DNA of 16,527 nt from Clostridiales bacterium (GCA_004557905.1 SFFH01000046.1:1-16527), one strand, 5' to 3'. Shown: positions 6,033-15,066, counted from the stretch's first letter. Made by a program: numbers and translations. Notes: generated from the letters alone by a model not told the origin.

Positions 6033-6983
6033 TTATGACACTTGGGTATCCTCCCGGATCTGACGCAGCAGATCGTTGATCAGAGCGTCTTCGCTGTCGT
6101 ATGCCGTCCAGTCAAACCACTTCGTCCTCGGGTCGTGCCTGAACCACGTCCATTGGCGCTTGGCGTACCGCCGCGAGCCCTGCTTGATCAGATCAACCGC
6201 CTTCTCCAGCGTCATCTCTCCGCGCAGCGCGCTGACGATCTCCTTGTAGCCGATCGCCTGCATCGCACCGCCCTCCGGCCTGGGCTCGATGCCGCGTTCA
6301 AGCAGTCCCTTGACCTCGCCCACCAACCCGTTTCTGACCATCTCGTCCACGCGAGCGTTGATTCTGGCATACATCATTTCGCGCGGGAGCGAGAGCCCGT
6401 ACACCAGCACGTGATACGGTCCCTCCCTGCGCTGCTCGTCCGCCTGTGCGCTCTTCGCCCTGCCGGAGGTTGCATAGATCTCCAGCGCGCGGATCACGCG
6501 GCGGATGTCGTTGGGATGCAGCTTCTCTGCGCTGGCGGGATCCACCCTTTGGAGACGCTCGTGCAGCCTTTTGGGGCCGTCCGCCTCGCCGGCAATCCGG
6601 TGAAGCTCCTCGCGCAGGGCGTGATCCGCGCCGTTGTCGCCCAGGCTCATCTCGTAGCTGATCGCCTGAAGATACAGGCCCGTTCCGCCGACCAGCAGCG
6701 GCATCCTGCCCCGCGACAGAATGCCGTCGATCGCCTCGCAGGCCATTTCCCTGTACATCGAAACCGTGAACATCTGGTCCGGATCGACCACATCGATCAT
6801 GTGATGCGGCGCTGCGGCCAGTTCTTCCCTTGTCGGCTTCGCCGTGCCGATGTCCATCCCGCGATAGACCTGCATGGAATCCATGGAGACGATTTCCGCG
6901 TTCAGCGCCTGACAGAGGCGGATGGCCGTCCGCGTCTTGCCCGAGCCCGTGGGGCCGACGAGCGCCAGTACAACCGGTTTCAT
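6033..6983 (-). CDS. miaA: tRNA dimethylallyltransferase MiaA
   Basis: Adds a dimethylallyl group to N6 of A37 in tRNAs that read UNN codons, making i6A, the substrate of MiaB encoded in the same unit. The 316-residue product is full length. Motifs: P-loop GPTGSGKT (10-17), DSMQVY (35-40), GTAKP (46-50), HHMIDV (60-65) and VGGTGLY (98-104), then IRRVIRALEIY, AMQAIGYKEI and the C-terminal SRRYAKRQWTWFR that contacts tRNA. GGGAGG six bases before the ATG supports the start. It lies 18 bases after mutL, so it is co-transcribed with the repair genes, as in several Bacillota where miaA follows mutL. No hfq gene follows, unlike the Bacillus and enterobacterial arrangement. Confidence 0.97.
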   Translation of the reverse strand: MKPVVLALVGPTGSGKTRTAIRLCQALNAEIVSMDSMQVYRGMDIGTAKPTREELAAAPHHMIDVVDPDQMFTVSMYREMACEAIDGILSRGRMPLLVGGTGLYLQAISYEMSLGDNGADHALREELHRIAGEADGPKRLHERLQRVDPASAEKLHPNDIRRVIRALEIYATSGRAKSAQADEQRREGPYHVLVYGLSLPREMMYARINARVDEMVRNGLVGEVKGLLERGIEPRPEGGAMQAIGYKEIVSALRGEMTLEKAVDLIKQGSRRYAKRQWTWFRHDPRTKWFDWTAYDSEDALINDLLRQIREDTQVS

Positions 6984-7001
6984 CGCAACCCTCCCACAGA
7001 A

Positions 7002-9113
7002 TCAGCTGTTGATGCGCCTGAAGCGCTTTTCGATCTCGCTCCTGGTGAGCACGACGACCAGCGGCCTGCCATGCGGGCAGGTCGGCGGCGCGCTGCTTAA
7101 GAGCATGTCCGCCAGCAGCGGACGAATTTCCTCCATCGTCAGCTTGTCGCCGCCCTTGATCGCCTTCTTGCAGGCCATCTGCAGAATCGCGTCGCGGCGC
7201 TTCTGCTGCGTGGAAAGCACGCGCAGCTCGCCCAGATGATCGACCATCTCCAGGAAGGCGCTCCTGCTCTGCGGCACGCCGAGCACATTGGGCACCGCCC
7301 GAATCTGATAGGCGTTGTCGCCAAACGGCTCGATCTCAAAGCCGGCCGCCTTGATTTCCTCGGCGTAGGTTTCGATCTTCGCCGCGTCCTGCGGCGTCAC
7401 CTGAACGACCTGCGCCACCATCAGCATCTGCGAGCCGGTGCCCGCATCGATCTCGCGCATCAGCTTCTCATAGAGTATGCGCTCGTGCGCGGCATGCTGG
7501 TCGATGAGCAGCAGCTGCTTGTCATTCTGCAGGATGATGTAGGTGTCAAACGCAACGCCCACCATGCTGTATCCCTCGAGCGCATCAGATGCCGGACCGC
7601 CGGGCGATGCCGTCAGCATGGTTTCCTGCACAGGCTCCTTCGCGGCTGCCGACGGCTGCTTTTCCGCTTTGTCAGCAGGTGCCACCGTCGCCGCGCCCGG
7701 TTCCGCCGCAGGCTGATCCATCTGCTTCTGCGGCATGTCTTCCCGAATGGGCTGCCGCACGGCGATTTCCTCCGTACGCCCCGGCACCACCGATTCGTGA
7801 AGCGCGGAGGCGCGCTGCGCAGCGCTGCCAAAGTACTGCGTGACAAAGGAGGTAAACGCCGCCTGCTGATCCGGTGCAGGCCGCGCCGCAGGTGCCGCAT
7901 CGGACACATGGCTGGAAGCCGTTTCTGTCTTCTTGTCCGGTTTGACGTTCAGCACATGCACCTTGATTTCGGGCTTTGCAGGCGTATCCGCCTGCTGCGT
8001 GCCGCTTTCCTGCCGGGCCTGCTCGATGCCGCCCTCAGTCTCGGTATCGATGACGCGCACTGTGCCCAGCGCCGGCCGCTCCGGCTCATTGACCAGCGTC
8101 ATCTTCGGCGCGCTTTGCAGCGGAGAGATGGTAAAGCTGTCCGCAATCGCCCCCTTGACGGCCTGATAAATCAGGTTTTCATCGCTGAAACGAACCTCCA
8201 GCTTGTTGGGGTGCACGTTGACGTCCACCATGGCCACCGGCATCTGCACGTTCAGCACGCAGACGGGATAGTGGCCGACCGTCACGCGCTCGCGACAGCC
8301 GTCCTCCAGCGCCTGCGTGAGCAGCGCGCTGCGGATGGTGCGTCCGTTGACGATGAACGTCTGTCTGGCACGGTTGGCGCGCGCCTGCAACCCCACACCG
8401 ACCAGGCCTGTCACCGACACCGCGCCCTCCGAGCGGACCGGGGTCATGGCGCCCGCGATCTCGCGCCCATACAGGCAGAAGACCGCGCTGCGCAGGTCGC
8501 CGTTTCCGGAGCTGGTGTACACCTGCTTGCCGTTGTGAATCAGCCTGAAGGAAATTTCCGGATGCGCCAGAATCATGCGCGCGATGACCTCCGCCACACG
8601 CGCGGCCTCCGTCACCGGCTTTTTGAGGAACTTGAGGCGAACCGGCGTGTTGTAGAACAGCTCCCGCGCGACGATCGTCGTGCCCTGTGGGCTGGCCGCT
8701 TCACCGATGCTCCTGATCACGCCGCCCTCGTTGACGGCGCGCGTACCGGTTTCCTCGCCCGCGTGGCGCGTGGTCAGCACCAGTTTGCTCACCGCCGCGA
8801 TGGAGGCCAGCGCCTCTCCGCGGAAGCCAAGCGTGTGCAGGTCAAACAGGTCCTCGGACTTTCTGATCTTGCTCGTCGCGTGACGCTCAAACGCCAGACG
8901 GACGTCGCGACCGGGGATGCCTCTGCCATTGTCGGTCACGCGCAGGTAGGAGATGCCGCCGTCGCGGATCTCCACCGTCACGCACGTCGCGCCGGCGTCC
9001 AGGCTGTTTTCAACCAGCTCCTTGATCGCAGAGGCCGGGCTCTCGACGACCTCGCCCGCCGCGATCTTGCCGATGATCTCCTCGTCCAGCCGGATAATCG
9101 GTCTGTCCTCCAC
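7002..9113 (-). CDS. mutL: DNA mismatch repair endonuclease MutL
   Basis: MutL couples MutS mismatch recognition to strand cutting. The 703-residue product has an N-terminal GHKL ATPase (ELVENSLDAGA 32-42 with catalytic Glu, DNGRGI 61-66, GFRGEAL 96-102), a transducer domain, a long Ala/Pro/Gln/Glu-rich linker (about 340-508) and a C-terminal dimerisation/nuclease domain with DQHAAHERI (538-546), ACKKAIK (from 647) and CPHGRP (679-684). These metal-binding motifs mark the MutH-independent endonuclease type normal for Bacillota. I chose the GTG at 9113 because AAAGGAGGT lies six bases upstream; the frame also opens at an ATG at 9146 overlapping the mutS stop, without a ribosome site. The start MEDRPIIRLDEEIIGKIAAGEVV matches the family. 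Confidence 0.97.
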   Translation of the reverse strand: MEDRPIIRLDEEIIGKIAAGEVVESPASAIKELVENSLDAGATCVTVEIRDGGISYLRVTDNGRGIPGRDVRLAFERHATSKIRKSEDLFDLHTLGFRGEALASIAAVSKLVLTTRHAGEETGTRAVNEGGVIRSIGEAASPQGTTIVARELFYNTPVRLKFLKKPVTEAARVAEVIARMILAHPEISFRLIHNGKQVYTSSGNGDLRSAVFCLYGREIAGAMTPVRSEGAVSVTGLVGVGLQARANRARQTFIVNGRTIRSALLTQALEDGCRERVTVGHYPVCVLNVQMPVAMVDVNVHPNKLEVRFSDENLIYQAVKGAIADSFTISPLQSAPKMTLVNEPERPALGTVRVIDTETEGGIEQARQESGTQQADTPAKPEIKVHVLNVKPDKKTETASSHVSDAAPAARPAPDQQAAFTSFVTQYFGSAAQRASALHESVVPGRTEEIAVRQPIREDMPQKQMDQPAAEPGAATVAPADKAEKQPSAAAKEPVQETMLTASPGGPASDALEGYSMVGVAFDTYIILQNDKQLLLIDQHAAHERILYEKLMREIDAGTGSQMLMVAQVVQVTPQDAAKIETYAEEIKAAGFEIEPFGDNAYQIRAVPNVLGVPQSRSAFLEMVDHLGELRVLSTQQKRRDAILQMACKKAIKGGDKLTMEEIRPLLADMLLSSAPPTCPHGRPLVVVLTRSEIEKRFRRINS

Positions 9114-9119
9114 TGCGGC

Positions 9120-9128
9120 ACCTCCTTT
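9120..9128 (-). promoter_or_regulatory. Shine-Dalgarno deciding the mutL GTG start
   Basis: AAAGGAGGT, near-complete complement to the 16S 3' end, six bases before GTG at 9113. It lies inside the longer frame that begins at 9146, so it argues strongly for the shorter MutL. Confidence 0.8.
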
Positions 9129-9142
9129 CTCTTTGATTTTGT

Positions 9143-11740
9143 TCATGCGCGGCGTGCCTTCTCGCGCAGCGTAAAGAGCGTGTTGAGCGCCTCAATCGGC
9201 GTCATCGCCATGACATCGAGCGCGCGAATTTCCTCCACCAGGTCCATGGCAGGCGCCTCAAAGAGGTTGACCTGCTTGGGCTTCTTGTCAAGATTGTCGC
9301 CCAGGATGTTCTGGCCGATGCTCGTCTGGTTTACGTCGTTGGTCTCCAGGCGCGCCAGAATCTCATGCGCGCGCATGATGACGGGCCGTGGCAGCCCGGC
9401 CAGGTGCGCCACGTGGATGCCGAAGCTCTTGTCAGCGCCGCCGCGTTCGATCTTACGCAGGAAAATCACGTCCTCGCCGTGCTCCTTCACGCTGATGCGG
9501 TAGTTGACCACGCCGGCGAGCCGGCCCTCCAGCTCACTGAGCTCGTGATAGTGCGTGGCAAAGAGCGTCTTCGCACCGATTTTCTTCGGGTCCACCAGAT
9601 ACTCGACCACCGCCCAGGCGATGCTCAGGCCGTCGAAGGTGCTGGTGCCGCGGCCAATCTCATCGAGGATGATCAGCGAGTGCGCCGTCGCGCTGCGCAG
9701 GATATGCGCCATCTCGTTCATCTCCACCATGAACGTGGACTGGCCGCTCGCCAGGTCGTCCGACGCGCCCACGCGCGTAAAGATGCGGTCGACAATGCCG
9801 ATCCTCGCGCTGTCCGCCGGGACGAAGCTGCCCATGTGCGCCATCAGCGTGATGAGCGCCACCTGACGCATGTAGGTGCTCTTGCCGGCCATGTTCGGTC
9901 CGGTGATAATCAGCATGCGGTTGTCGTTCTCGTCCATCAGCGTGCTGTTGGGCACGAACAGCTCGTCGCCGTGCAGCCCCGCCTCCACGACCGGATGACG
10001 GCCGTTCTCGATGGATATCACACCGTCCGTCGTGATTTCCGGGCGGACATAGTGATTGCGCACGGCGGCAACCGCCAGAGACAGCAGCGCGTCAAGCGTC
10101 TTGAGCCCCACGGCAGTCTTCTGGATGCGCGGAATCTGCGCAGACAGGAAGTCGCGGATCTCGATGAAGAGGCCCTGCTCCAGGCGGACGGACTTCTCCT
10201 GCGCGCCCAGAACGGTTTCCTCGATCTCGTGCAGCTCCGGCGTCATGTAGCGCTCGCAGTTGGCCAGCGTCTGCTTGCGGGTATAGCGGTACGGCACCTG
10301 ATCGTAGTTCGACTTGGTGACCTCGATGTAGTAACCGAAGACCTTGTTGTACTGAATCTTGAGGTTCTTGATCTTGGTCAGCTCGCGCTCCTTCGCTTCC
10401 AGGTCGGCAATCCACTGCTGGCCATGTGCGGACGCCTCACGCAGCTTGTCCAGCTCCGCGTTGTAGCCGTCCCGGATGAAGTGGCCGTCGCTCATCAGCA
10501 TCGGCGCGTCCGGGTTGATCGAGCGCGTGAGCAGATCCACCACGTCGTCAAGCGGCGTCAGCTGCTCCAGAAGCTCGCCGAGCATGCCCGTGGGGTCCAG
10601 GCTTTTGACAGCCTCATAGATCGCCGGCACATGCGAGAGCGAGTCGCGCAGCGCCAGACAGTCCTTGGCGTTGATGCTGCGGTAGGAAATGCGACTGAGC
10701 AGGCGCTCCACATCGTACACCTGCGTCAGCTCCTCGCGAAGCAGATCGGCGGTCATGTCCGACTTTTGCAGCATTTCTACAGCGTCAAGCCGGCGATCGA
10801 TCTCCTCCTTCACCGCCAGCGGCTGCTCGATAAAGCTGCGCAGCATGCGGCCGCCCATCGCCGTGCAGGTGTAATCCAGCACGCCGAGCAGCGTCCCCTG
10901 CTTCTGGCGGGAGCGCATGGTTTCCGTCAGCTCAAGATTGCGCCTGGCCGTGTGGTCGAGCATCATGAACCGCTTGTCGTAGTACTGGGAGATGCCGGTG
11001 ATGTGCTCGAGCGCGTTCTTCTGCGTCTCCTGCAGGTACTTCATCAGCGCGCCCGCCGCGCGGACGCCCAGCTTCAGCCCTTCCAGGCCGAGAGATTCCA
11101 GGGACTGCACCTTGAAGTGCTCCAGCAACGCCGCCTTGGCCTTGGCATGCTGATAATTCACACTGCTTTCGACGCTGTACGGCAGATTCGTCGCTCCGGA
11201 GGGCAGCTCGCTGTTTGCGATGATCTCCTTCGGCGCGATGCGCGCCAGCTCGTCCTGCAGGCGAGTGCCTGCCTTGTCGATCTCATAGACGCTGAATTCG
11301 CCCGTGGACACGTCGGCAAAGGCCAGTCCCGCCTTGCTGCCATCCATGCAGACGGAGAGCAGATAGCTGTTGCGGCGATCCTCGAGCATGGACTGCTCGA
11401 TCACCGTGCCCGGCGTCACCACGCGGATGACGTCCCGCTTGACCAGGCCCTTGGTCGTCGCCGGATCCTCCATCTGCTCACAGATGGCGACCTTGTAGCC
11501 TTTTTCGATCAGGCGGTTGATATACGTCTCGGCGCTGTGGAACGGCACGCCGCACATCGGCGCGCGCTCCTCCATGCCGCAGCTTTTCCCCGTCAGCGTC
11601 AGCTCCAGCTCCCGGGAAACGAGCTTGGCGTCCTCAAAGAACATCTCATAGAAATCGCCAAGCCGGAAGAACAGGATCATGCCCGGATACCTGTCCTTCA
11701 TGTCCAGATACTGGCGCATCATGGGGGTCATCTTCGCCAT
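9143..11740 (-). CDS. mutS: DNA mismatch repair protein MutS
   Basis: Recognises base mismatches and small loops and recruits MutL. The 865-residue product is a full-length MutS1. The mismatch-reading motif Phe-Tyr-Glu is present (30-32, in GDFYEMF). Connector, lever and clamp regions follow, then the ABC ATPase: Walker A GPNMAGKST (614-622), Walker B DEIGRGTSTFDG (693-704) and the THYHEL switch (729-734). Near the C-terminus QVNLF (823-827) fits the sliding-clamp binding pattern QxxLF. GGAGG lies seven bases before the ATG. It is 35 bases after the YlbF-family gene and 29 bases before the mutL start. In Bacillus cotE lies between the YmcA gene and mutS; it is absent here. Confidence 0.98.
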   Translation of the reverse strand: MAKMTPMMRQYLDMKDRYPGMILFFRLGDFYEMFFEDAKLVSRELELTLTGKSCGMEERAPMCGVPFHSAETYINRLIEKGYKVAICEQMEDPATTKGLVKRDVIRVVTPGTVIEQSMLEDRRNSYLLSVCMDGSKAGLAFADVSTGEFSVYEIDKAGTRLQDELARIAPKEIIANSELPSGATNLPYSVESSVNYQHAKAKAALLEHFKVQSLESLGLEGLKLGVRAAGALMKYLQETQKNALEHITGISQYYDKRFMMLDHTARRNLELTETMRSRQKQGTLLGVLDYTCTAMGGRMLRSFIEQPLAVKEEIDRRLDAVEMLQKSDMTADLLREELTQVYDVERLLSRISYRSINAKDCLALRDSLSHVPAIYEAVKSLDPTGMLGELLEQLTPLDDVVDLLTRSINPDAPMLMSDGHFIRDGYNAELDKLREASAHGQQWIADLEAKERELTKIKNLKIQYNKVFGYYIEVTKSNYDQVPYRYTRKQTLANCERYMTPELHEIEETVLGAQEKSVRLEQGLFIEIRDFLSAQIPRIQKTAVGLKTLDALLSLAVAAVRNHYVRPEITTDGVISIENGRHPVVEAGLHGDELFVPNSTLMDENDNRMLIITGPNMAGKSTYMRQVALITLMAHMGSFVPADSARIGIVDRIFTRVGASDDLASGQSTFMVEMNEMAHILRSATAHSLIILDEIGRGTSTFDGLSIAWAVVEYLVDPKKIGAKTLFATHYHELSELEGRLAGVVNYRISVKEHGEDVIFLRKIERGGADKSFGIHVAHLAGLPRPVIMRAHEILARLETNDVNQTSIGQNILGDNLDKKPKQVNLFEAPAMDLVEEIRALDVMAMTPIEALNTLFTLREKARRA

Positions 11741-11775
11741 GTTTCAGCCTCCGTAAGGGAAGATTGGGAATCGCT

Positions 11776-12171
11776 TCAGTGGCAGCCGGAGCAGCCGCTG
11801 CAGTTGCCGGAGCAGCCGCCCTGCTGCGGCAGCTCGCCGGTGATGATGAACTCCAGCACGCTGTTGACCTGGTTCATCATTTCGGAGAAATGCTGGCGGG
11901 CGGTGGTCATCGCATCGACAGCCGGCATTGCGTTGAGCGTCTGCTGAATCTCATCCAGCTCCCGACCGTACTGCGCGATCAGTTCGGCGTCGGCGTCGGG
12001 CTGGCACATGACCTCGCCCAGCGTGTTCTTGACCTCCATGTAGCGGGCCATCGCGTCAGCCACAGCCGGATCGCTCATCGCCGCGCTCTCGGTGATCTGC
12101 ATGTTCTTGTACTCCTCAGAGGCGACAATCGCCTCGCCCAGCGCACGGGCGCAATCGGTAACCTTGCTCAT
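11776..12171 (-). CDS. YlbF/YmcA-family (Com_YlbF) protein with Cys-rich tail
   Basis: Small helical protein of the YlbF/YmcA family (131 residues). In Bacillus, YlbF, YmcA and YaaT form the Ric complex, which carries iron-sulfur clusters and steers RNase Y cleavage of mRNA. Visible here: the helical core with ALGEAIVASEEYKNM, MARYMEVKNTL and TARQHFSEMMNQVNSVLEFII, then an unusual tail GGCSGNCSGCSGCH with Cys 120, 124, 127 and 130 and a final His. The position, between miaB and mutS, is that of ymcA in Bacillus (miaB is ymcB), so it may be the RicA counterpart; I cannot separate YlbF from YmcA by eye, hence no symbol. Start at 12171: GGGGGA lies seven bases upstream; the frame opens 15 codons earlier without a ribosome site. 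Confidence 0.88.
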   Translation of the reverse strand: MSKVTDCARALGEAIVASEEYKNMQITESAAMSDPAVADAMARYMEVKNTLGEVMCQPDADAELIAQYGRELDEIQQTLNAMPAVDAMTTARQHFSEMMNQVNSVLEFIITGELPQQGGCSGNCSGCSGCH

Positions 12172-12178
12172 TGTAAAA

Positions 12179-12184
12179 TCCCCC
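12179..12184 (-). promoter_or_regulatory. GGGGGA ribosome site of the YlbF-family gene
   Basis: GGGGGA seven bases before the ATG at 12171. It picks this start over the in-frame ATG at 12216, which lies within ten bases of the miaB stop and has no such site. Confidence 0.6.
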
Positions 12185-12222
12185 TGTTTTTGATTGTTGG
12201 TTGTGCTGTCCGCCAAAGCGGC

Positions 12223-13632
12223 TCAATCGATCATCTCGCCGCGCAGCGTGCTCTCGCCCGCGGAGGTGATCCTCACCCGGACGATCCGGCCGATCAGGTC
12301 CTTGCTGCCCGGGAAATTGACGGTGATATTGTACTCATCCTTGCCGGCCATCTGGTGTTCGTCCCGCTTGGACGCCTCCTCGACCAGAACGCTGTGCACC
12401 TGGCCGATGTATCCGGCATAGTTTCTGCGGGTGTTTTCCTTCTGAATGGCGATGAGCTTCTGAATCCTGCGCGAGGAAACCTCCTCGGGAATTTGATCCG
12501 GCATGTCCGCCGCGCGGGTACCGATGCGCGGCGAATAGATAAACGTGAAGGCGCTGTCGTAGCCCACCTCGCCCACCAGCGAGCAGGTCTCCTCAAACTC
12601 CTCCTCCGTCTCGCCCGGATAGCCGACGATCAGGTCGGTCGTCAGGCTCATATCCGGAATCTTTGCGCGGATTGCCGCAACGCGGGCGAGATACTGCTCG
12701 CGCGTATACTTGCGGTTCATGGACGCGAGCACGCGGCTGCTGCCGTGCTGCACGGGCAGGTGCAGCGCATGGCAGATGTGCTTTGATTTTGCGATCACGT
12801 CGATCAGCTCGTCGGAGATATCCTTGGGATGTGAGGTCATGAAACGGATGCGCTCGATGCCGACTTCGTCGAGCTTTGCAAGCAGCTGCGCAAAGCTCAG
12901 CTCGCCCTCCACGTCAAGACCGTAGGAATTGACGTTCTGGCCCAGCAGCATGATCTCCTTGACGCCCTCTTCCTTGAGCTGGCGCGCCTCCTCAATGATC
13001 CTGGCGGACGCGCGGGAGCGCTCCCTGCCGCGCACATACGGCACGATGCAGTACGAGCAGAAGTTGTTGCAGCCGTACATGATCGTGATATAGGCGTGAT
13101 ACGGGCTGCTGCGGCGCACCGGCAGATCCTCCGGAATGCTGCCCTCGTCCTCCTGAATCACCTCGACCACGCGGCGGTGGTTCTTGACCGCCTGCAGCAT
13201 CAGCTGCGCAAAGCGGTACAGGTTGTGCGTACCGAACGCCACGTCCACAAACGGATACTGCCTGAGAATCTGCTCGCCCATGCCCTTCTGCTGCATCATG
13301 CAGCCGCAGACGGCGACCATCATCTCGGGCCTGGTCTTCTTGAGCTCCTTGAGCCAGGTGACGTTTCCAAGCGCGCGGCGCTGCGCATTGTCGCGGACGC
13401 AGCAGGTGTTGAAGATCACGAAATCCGCCGTCTCGCGGCTTTCAGCCTCCGTCATGCCCATCTCCTGCAGCATACCGGCCAGCTTCTCGCTGTCGTGCGC
13501 GTTCATCTGGCATCCGTAGGTGACCACGCAGTAGGTGTGCGGACGGTTTTCAATCGCCGCAAATTCGCGCATCAGCGCTTTCTGATGCGCGATTTCCTCC
13601 GCAGGCAGCTCAATGGCTTCCAGTCTTTTCAT
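12223..13632 (-). CDS. miaB: tRNA-2-methylthio-N6-dimethylallyladenosine synthase MiaB
   Basis: Radical SAM enzyme that adds a methylthio group to i6A37 of tRNA, the step after MiaA. The 469-residue product has the N-terminal UPF0004 domain with its three cluster Cys (41, 77 and 111; in YGCQMN, NTCCVR and GCM), the radical SAM cluster CNNFCSYC (188-195) and a C-terminal TRAM domain (about 400-469, YIGQVHSVLVEE onward). MSLTTDLIVGYPGETEEEF is a typical stretch. The ATG at 13632 shares one base with the RNase G stop (TGATG) and has GAGG upstream; a TTG one codon earlier is possible. The SSPYHAYITIMYGC form is typical of MiaB rather than MtaB or RimO, and miaA in the same unit agrees. Confidence 0.97.
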   Translation of the reverse strand: MKRLEAIELPAEEIAHQKALMREFAAIENRPHTYCVVTYGCQMNAHDSEKLAGMLQEMGMTEAESRETADFVIFNTCCVRDNAQRRALGNVTWLKELKKTRPEMMVAVCGCMMQQKGMGEQILRQYPFVDVAFGTHNLYRFAQLMLQAVKNHRRVVEVIQEDEGSIPEDLPVRRSSPYHAYITIMYGCNNFCSYCIVPYVRGRERSRASARIIEEARQLKEEGVKEIMLLGQNVNSYGLDVEGELSFAQLLAKLDEVGIERIRFMTSHPKDISDELIDVIAKSKHICHALHLPVQHGSSRVLASMNRKYTREQYLARVAAIRAKIPDMSLTTDLIVGYPGETEEEFEETCSLVGEVGYDSAFTFIYSPRIGTRAADMPDQIPEEVSSRRIQKLIAIQKENTRRNYAGYIGQVHSVLVEEASKRDEHQMAGKDEYNITVNFPGSKDLIGRIVRVRITSAGESTLRGEMID

Positions 13633-15065
13633 CAATCATTCCTCATTCCAAGCGGCCTGGCCTCCCGTGGAACCGGGATGCCTTCGCCGATCTGTTCAAT
13701 GTCAAATTTCTCCGCGTGCCTGCCGGACACCGGGAGCGCGTAAACCTGCGCATGCTCAGCCGGCAGGGCCTCAAGCGCCTGCGCGGCGGACGGCGCGCAG
13801 CGGATGACGAACGGCCCGCGCTGTCCGGAGAGCAGCATCCTGCGCACCTGCCGCAGCGCGCGGCGCGCCACCTCCTCGCCGGAGAGCACCTCGCCCGTAC
13901 CCGAGCAGTAGCTGCAGGACACGCAGAGCGCCTTGTGCAGCTGTGTGTGCGTGCGCTTTCGGGTGATTTCCATCAGGCCCAGCCGCGTGATGCCCTCCAC
14001 CGTCGTCGGGGAACGGTCGCCCGAAAGCGCCTCCTTCATATGCGTGAGCAGCGTCTGCCGGTGTTCCTCCAACCGCATATCGATGAAGTCCACCATGACG
14101 ATGCCGCCGACGTCGCGCAGCCTCAGCTGCCTGGCAATTTCCTCCGCCGCCTCCAGGTTGACGCGCAGCGCGGTCTCCTCCGGATCGCGCCCGAGGATCA
14201 TCTTGCCGGAGTTGACGTCGATCACCGTCATGGCCTCGCAGAAGTCAAGCACCAGATACCCGCCGCATGGCAGCCAGACGCGGCGCCTGAGCGCTTTGTC
14301 AATCTGCGGCTCAATGCCAAAGGCGTCAAAGAGGAGCTGTTTGTCCTCGCGATAAAGCTCAATGCGCGTCTGCGCATCGATTTGCTGCGCCTGCTGCGTG
14401 GCAAGCAGCGCTTCATAGCCCGCCTGGCTGCTGATGACGATCCTGGACAGCTCGCGCATGTCACGGATGAGGCGCATGTGCAGCGGCAGCCTGCCGTGCA
14501 AAAGCCCCGGCCTCGTCATGCCCGATGCCTTTTTCAGAATCTCCTGCCAGACGGCATACAGCGCGCGCGCTTCCTCCTCAAGAAGCTGCTGCGTAACGCC
14601 CTCCGACGCCGTGCGCACGATCAAGCCGCAGTCCGGCGGGCAGACCCCCTGCGCGATGTCCATCAGCGCCTCCCGCAGTGCGGGGTCCTTCACCTTCTTG
14701 GAGACACGGACGCCGCTCTGCCCCGGAACCAGCACCAGCCATTTCCCGGCGAGGTTAATCTTCGCCGTCACGCGCAGGCCCTTCGTCTCCGTCGCCTGCT
14801 TGGCTTGGCCCTGTACGATCACCCAGTCGCCGCAGCGCAGCGTATCCCCATCGGTTATCGGCAGAAACGCGTTGAGCGGAGTACCGATATCCACGAACGC
14901 CGCCTTGAGCGACGGTTTGATCGCCTGCACCCTGCCGTAGAACACGCTCTCCGTCTCACCGGCGCTGCCGGACTTCTCGCCGTGGATTTCGCAGAGCCTT
15001 CCATCCTCGACGACCGCCGCGCGCAGATACCCCGGTGCGTCGTCGATCAGCAATTCCCTGATCAT
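13632..15065 (-). CDS. rng: Ribonuclease G / RNase E-family endoribonuclease
   Basis: Single-strand endoribonuclease acting on 5'-monophosphorylated RNA in rRNA maturation and mRNA decay. The 477-residue product is RNase G sized and lacks the long RNase E scaffold tail. It shows the S1 domain (about 38-100, ESVFYGRVQAI, FVDIGTPLNAFLP), the 5'-sensor and RNase H-like regions, and the DNase I-like catalytic subdomain with Asp283 (VIDVNSGK) and Asp326 (MVDFIDM) at the two metal-binding positions. The zinc-link is CVSCSYCSGTG (Cys 381, 384, 387). The conserved EITRKRT stands just before it. The ATG at 15065 lies one base after the TGA of the DUF2344 gene with no clear ribosome site, so translation is probably coupled. 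A trailing stretch (about 425-477) is less typical. Confidence 0.95.
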   Translation of the reverse strand: MIRELLIDDAPGYLRAAVVEDGRLCEIHGEKSGSAGETESVFYGRVQAIKPSLKAAFVDIGTPLNAFLPITDGDTLRCGDWVIVQGQAKQATETKGLRVTAKINLAGKWLVLVPGQSGVRVSKKVKDPALREALMDIAQGVCPPDCGLIVRTASEGVTQQLLEEEARALYAVWQEILKKASGMTRPGLLHGRLPLHMRLIRDMRELSRIVISSQAGYEALLATQQAQQIDAQTRIELYREDKQLLFDAFGIEPQIDKALRRRVWLPCGGYLVLDFCEAMTVIDVNSGKMILGRDPEETALRVNLEAAEEIARQLRLRDVGGIVMVDFIDMRLEEHRQTLLTHMKEALSGDRSPTTVEGITRLGLMEITRKRTHTQLHKALCVSCSYCSGTGEVLSGEEVARRALRQVRRMLLSGQRGPFVIRCAPSAAQALEALPAEHAQVYALPVSGRHAEKFDIEQIGEGIPVPREARPLGMRND

Positions 15066-15066
15066 G

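Noticed and set aside
9365..11947. Very long plus-strand open frame (860 codons) opposite mutS, and similar ones opposite mutL and others
   Set aside because: High-GC genes with biased third positions open the antisense frame. The product is His/Arg/Leu-rich without family features, has no ribosome site, and the minus strand encodes complete MutS.
12172..12222. Terminator hairpin CCGC-TTTG-GCGG after miaB
   Set aside because: Only a four-base stem and no T tract; likely chance.
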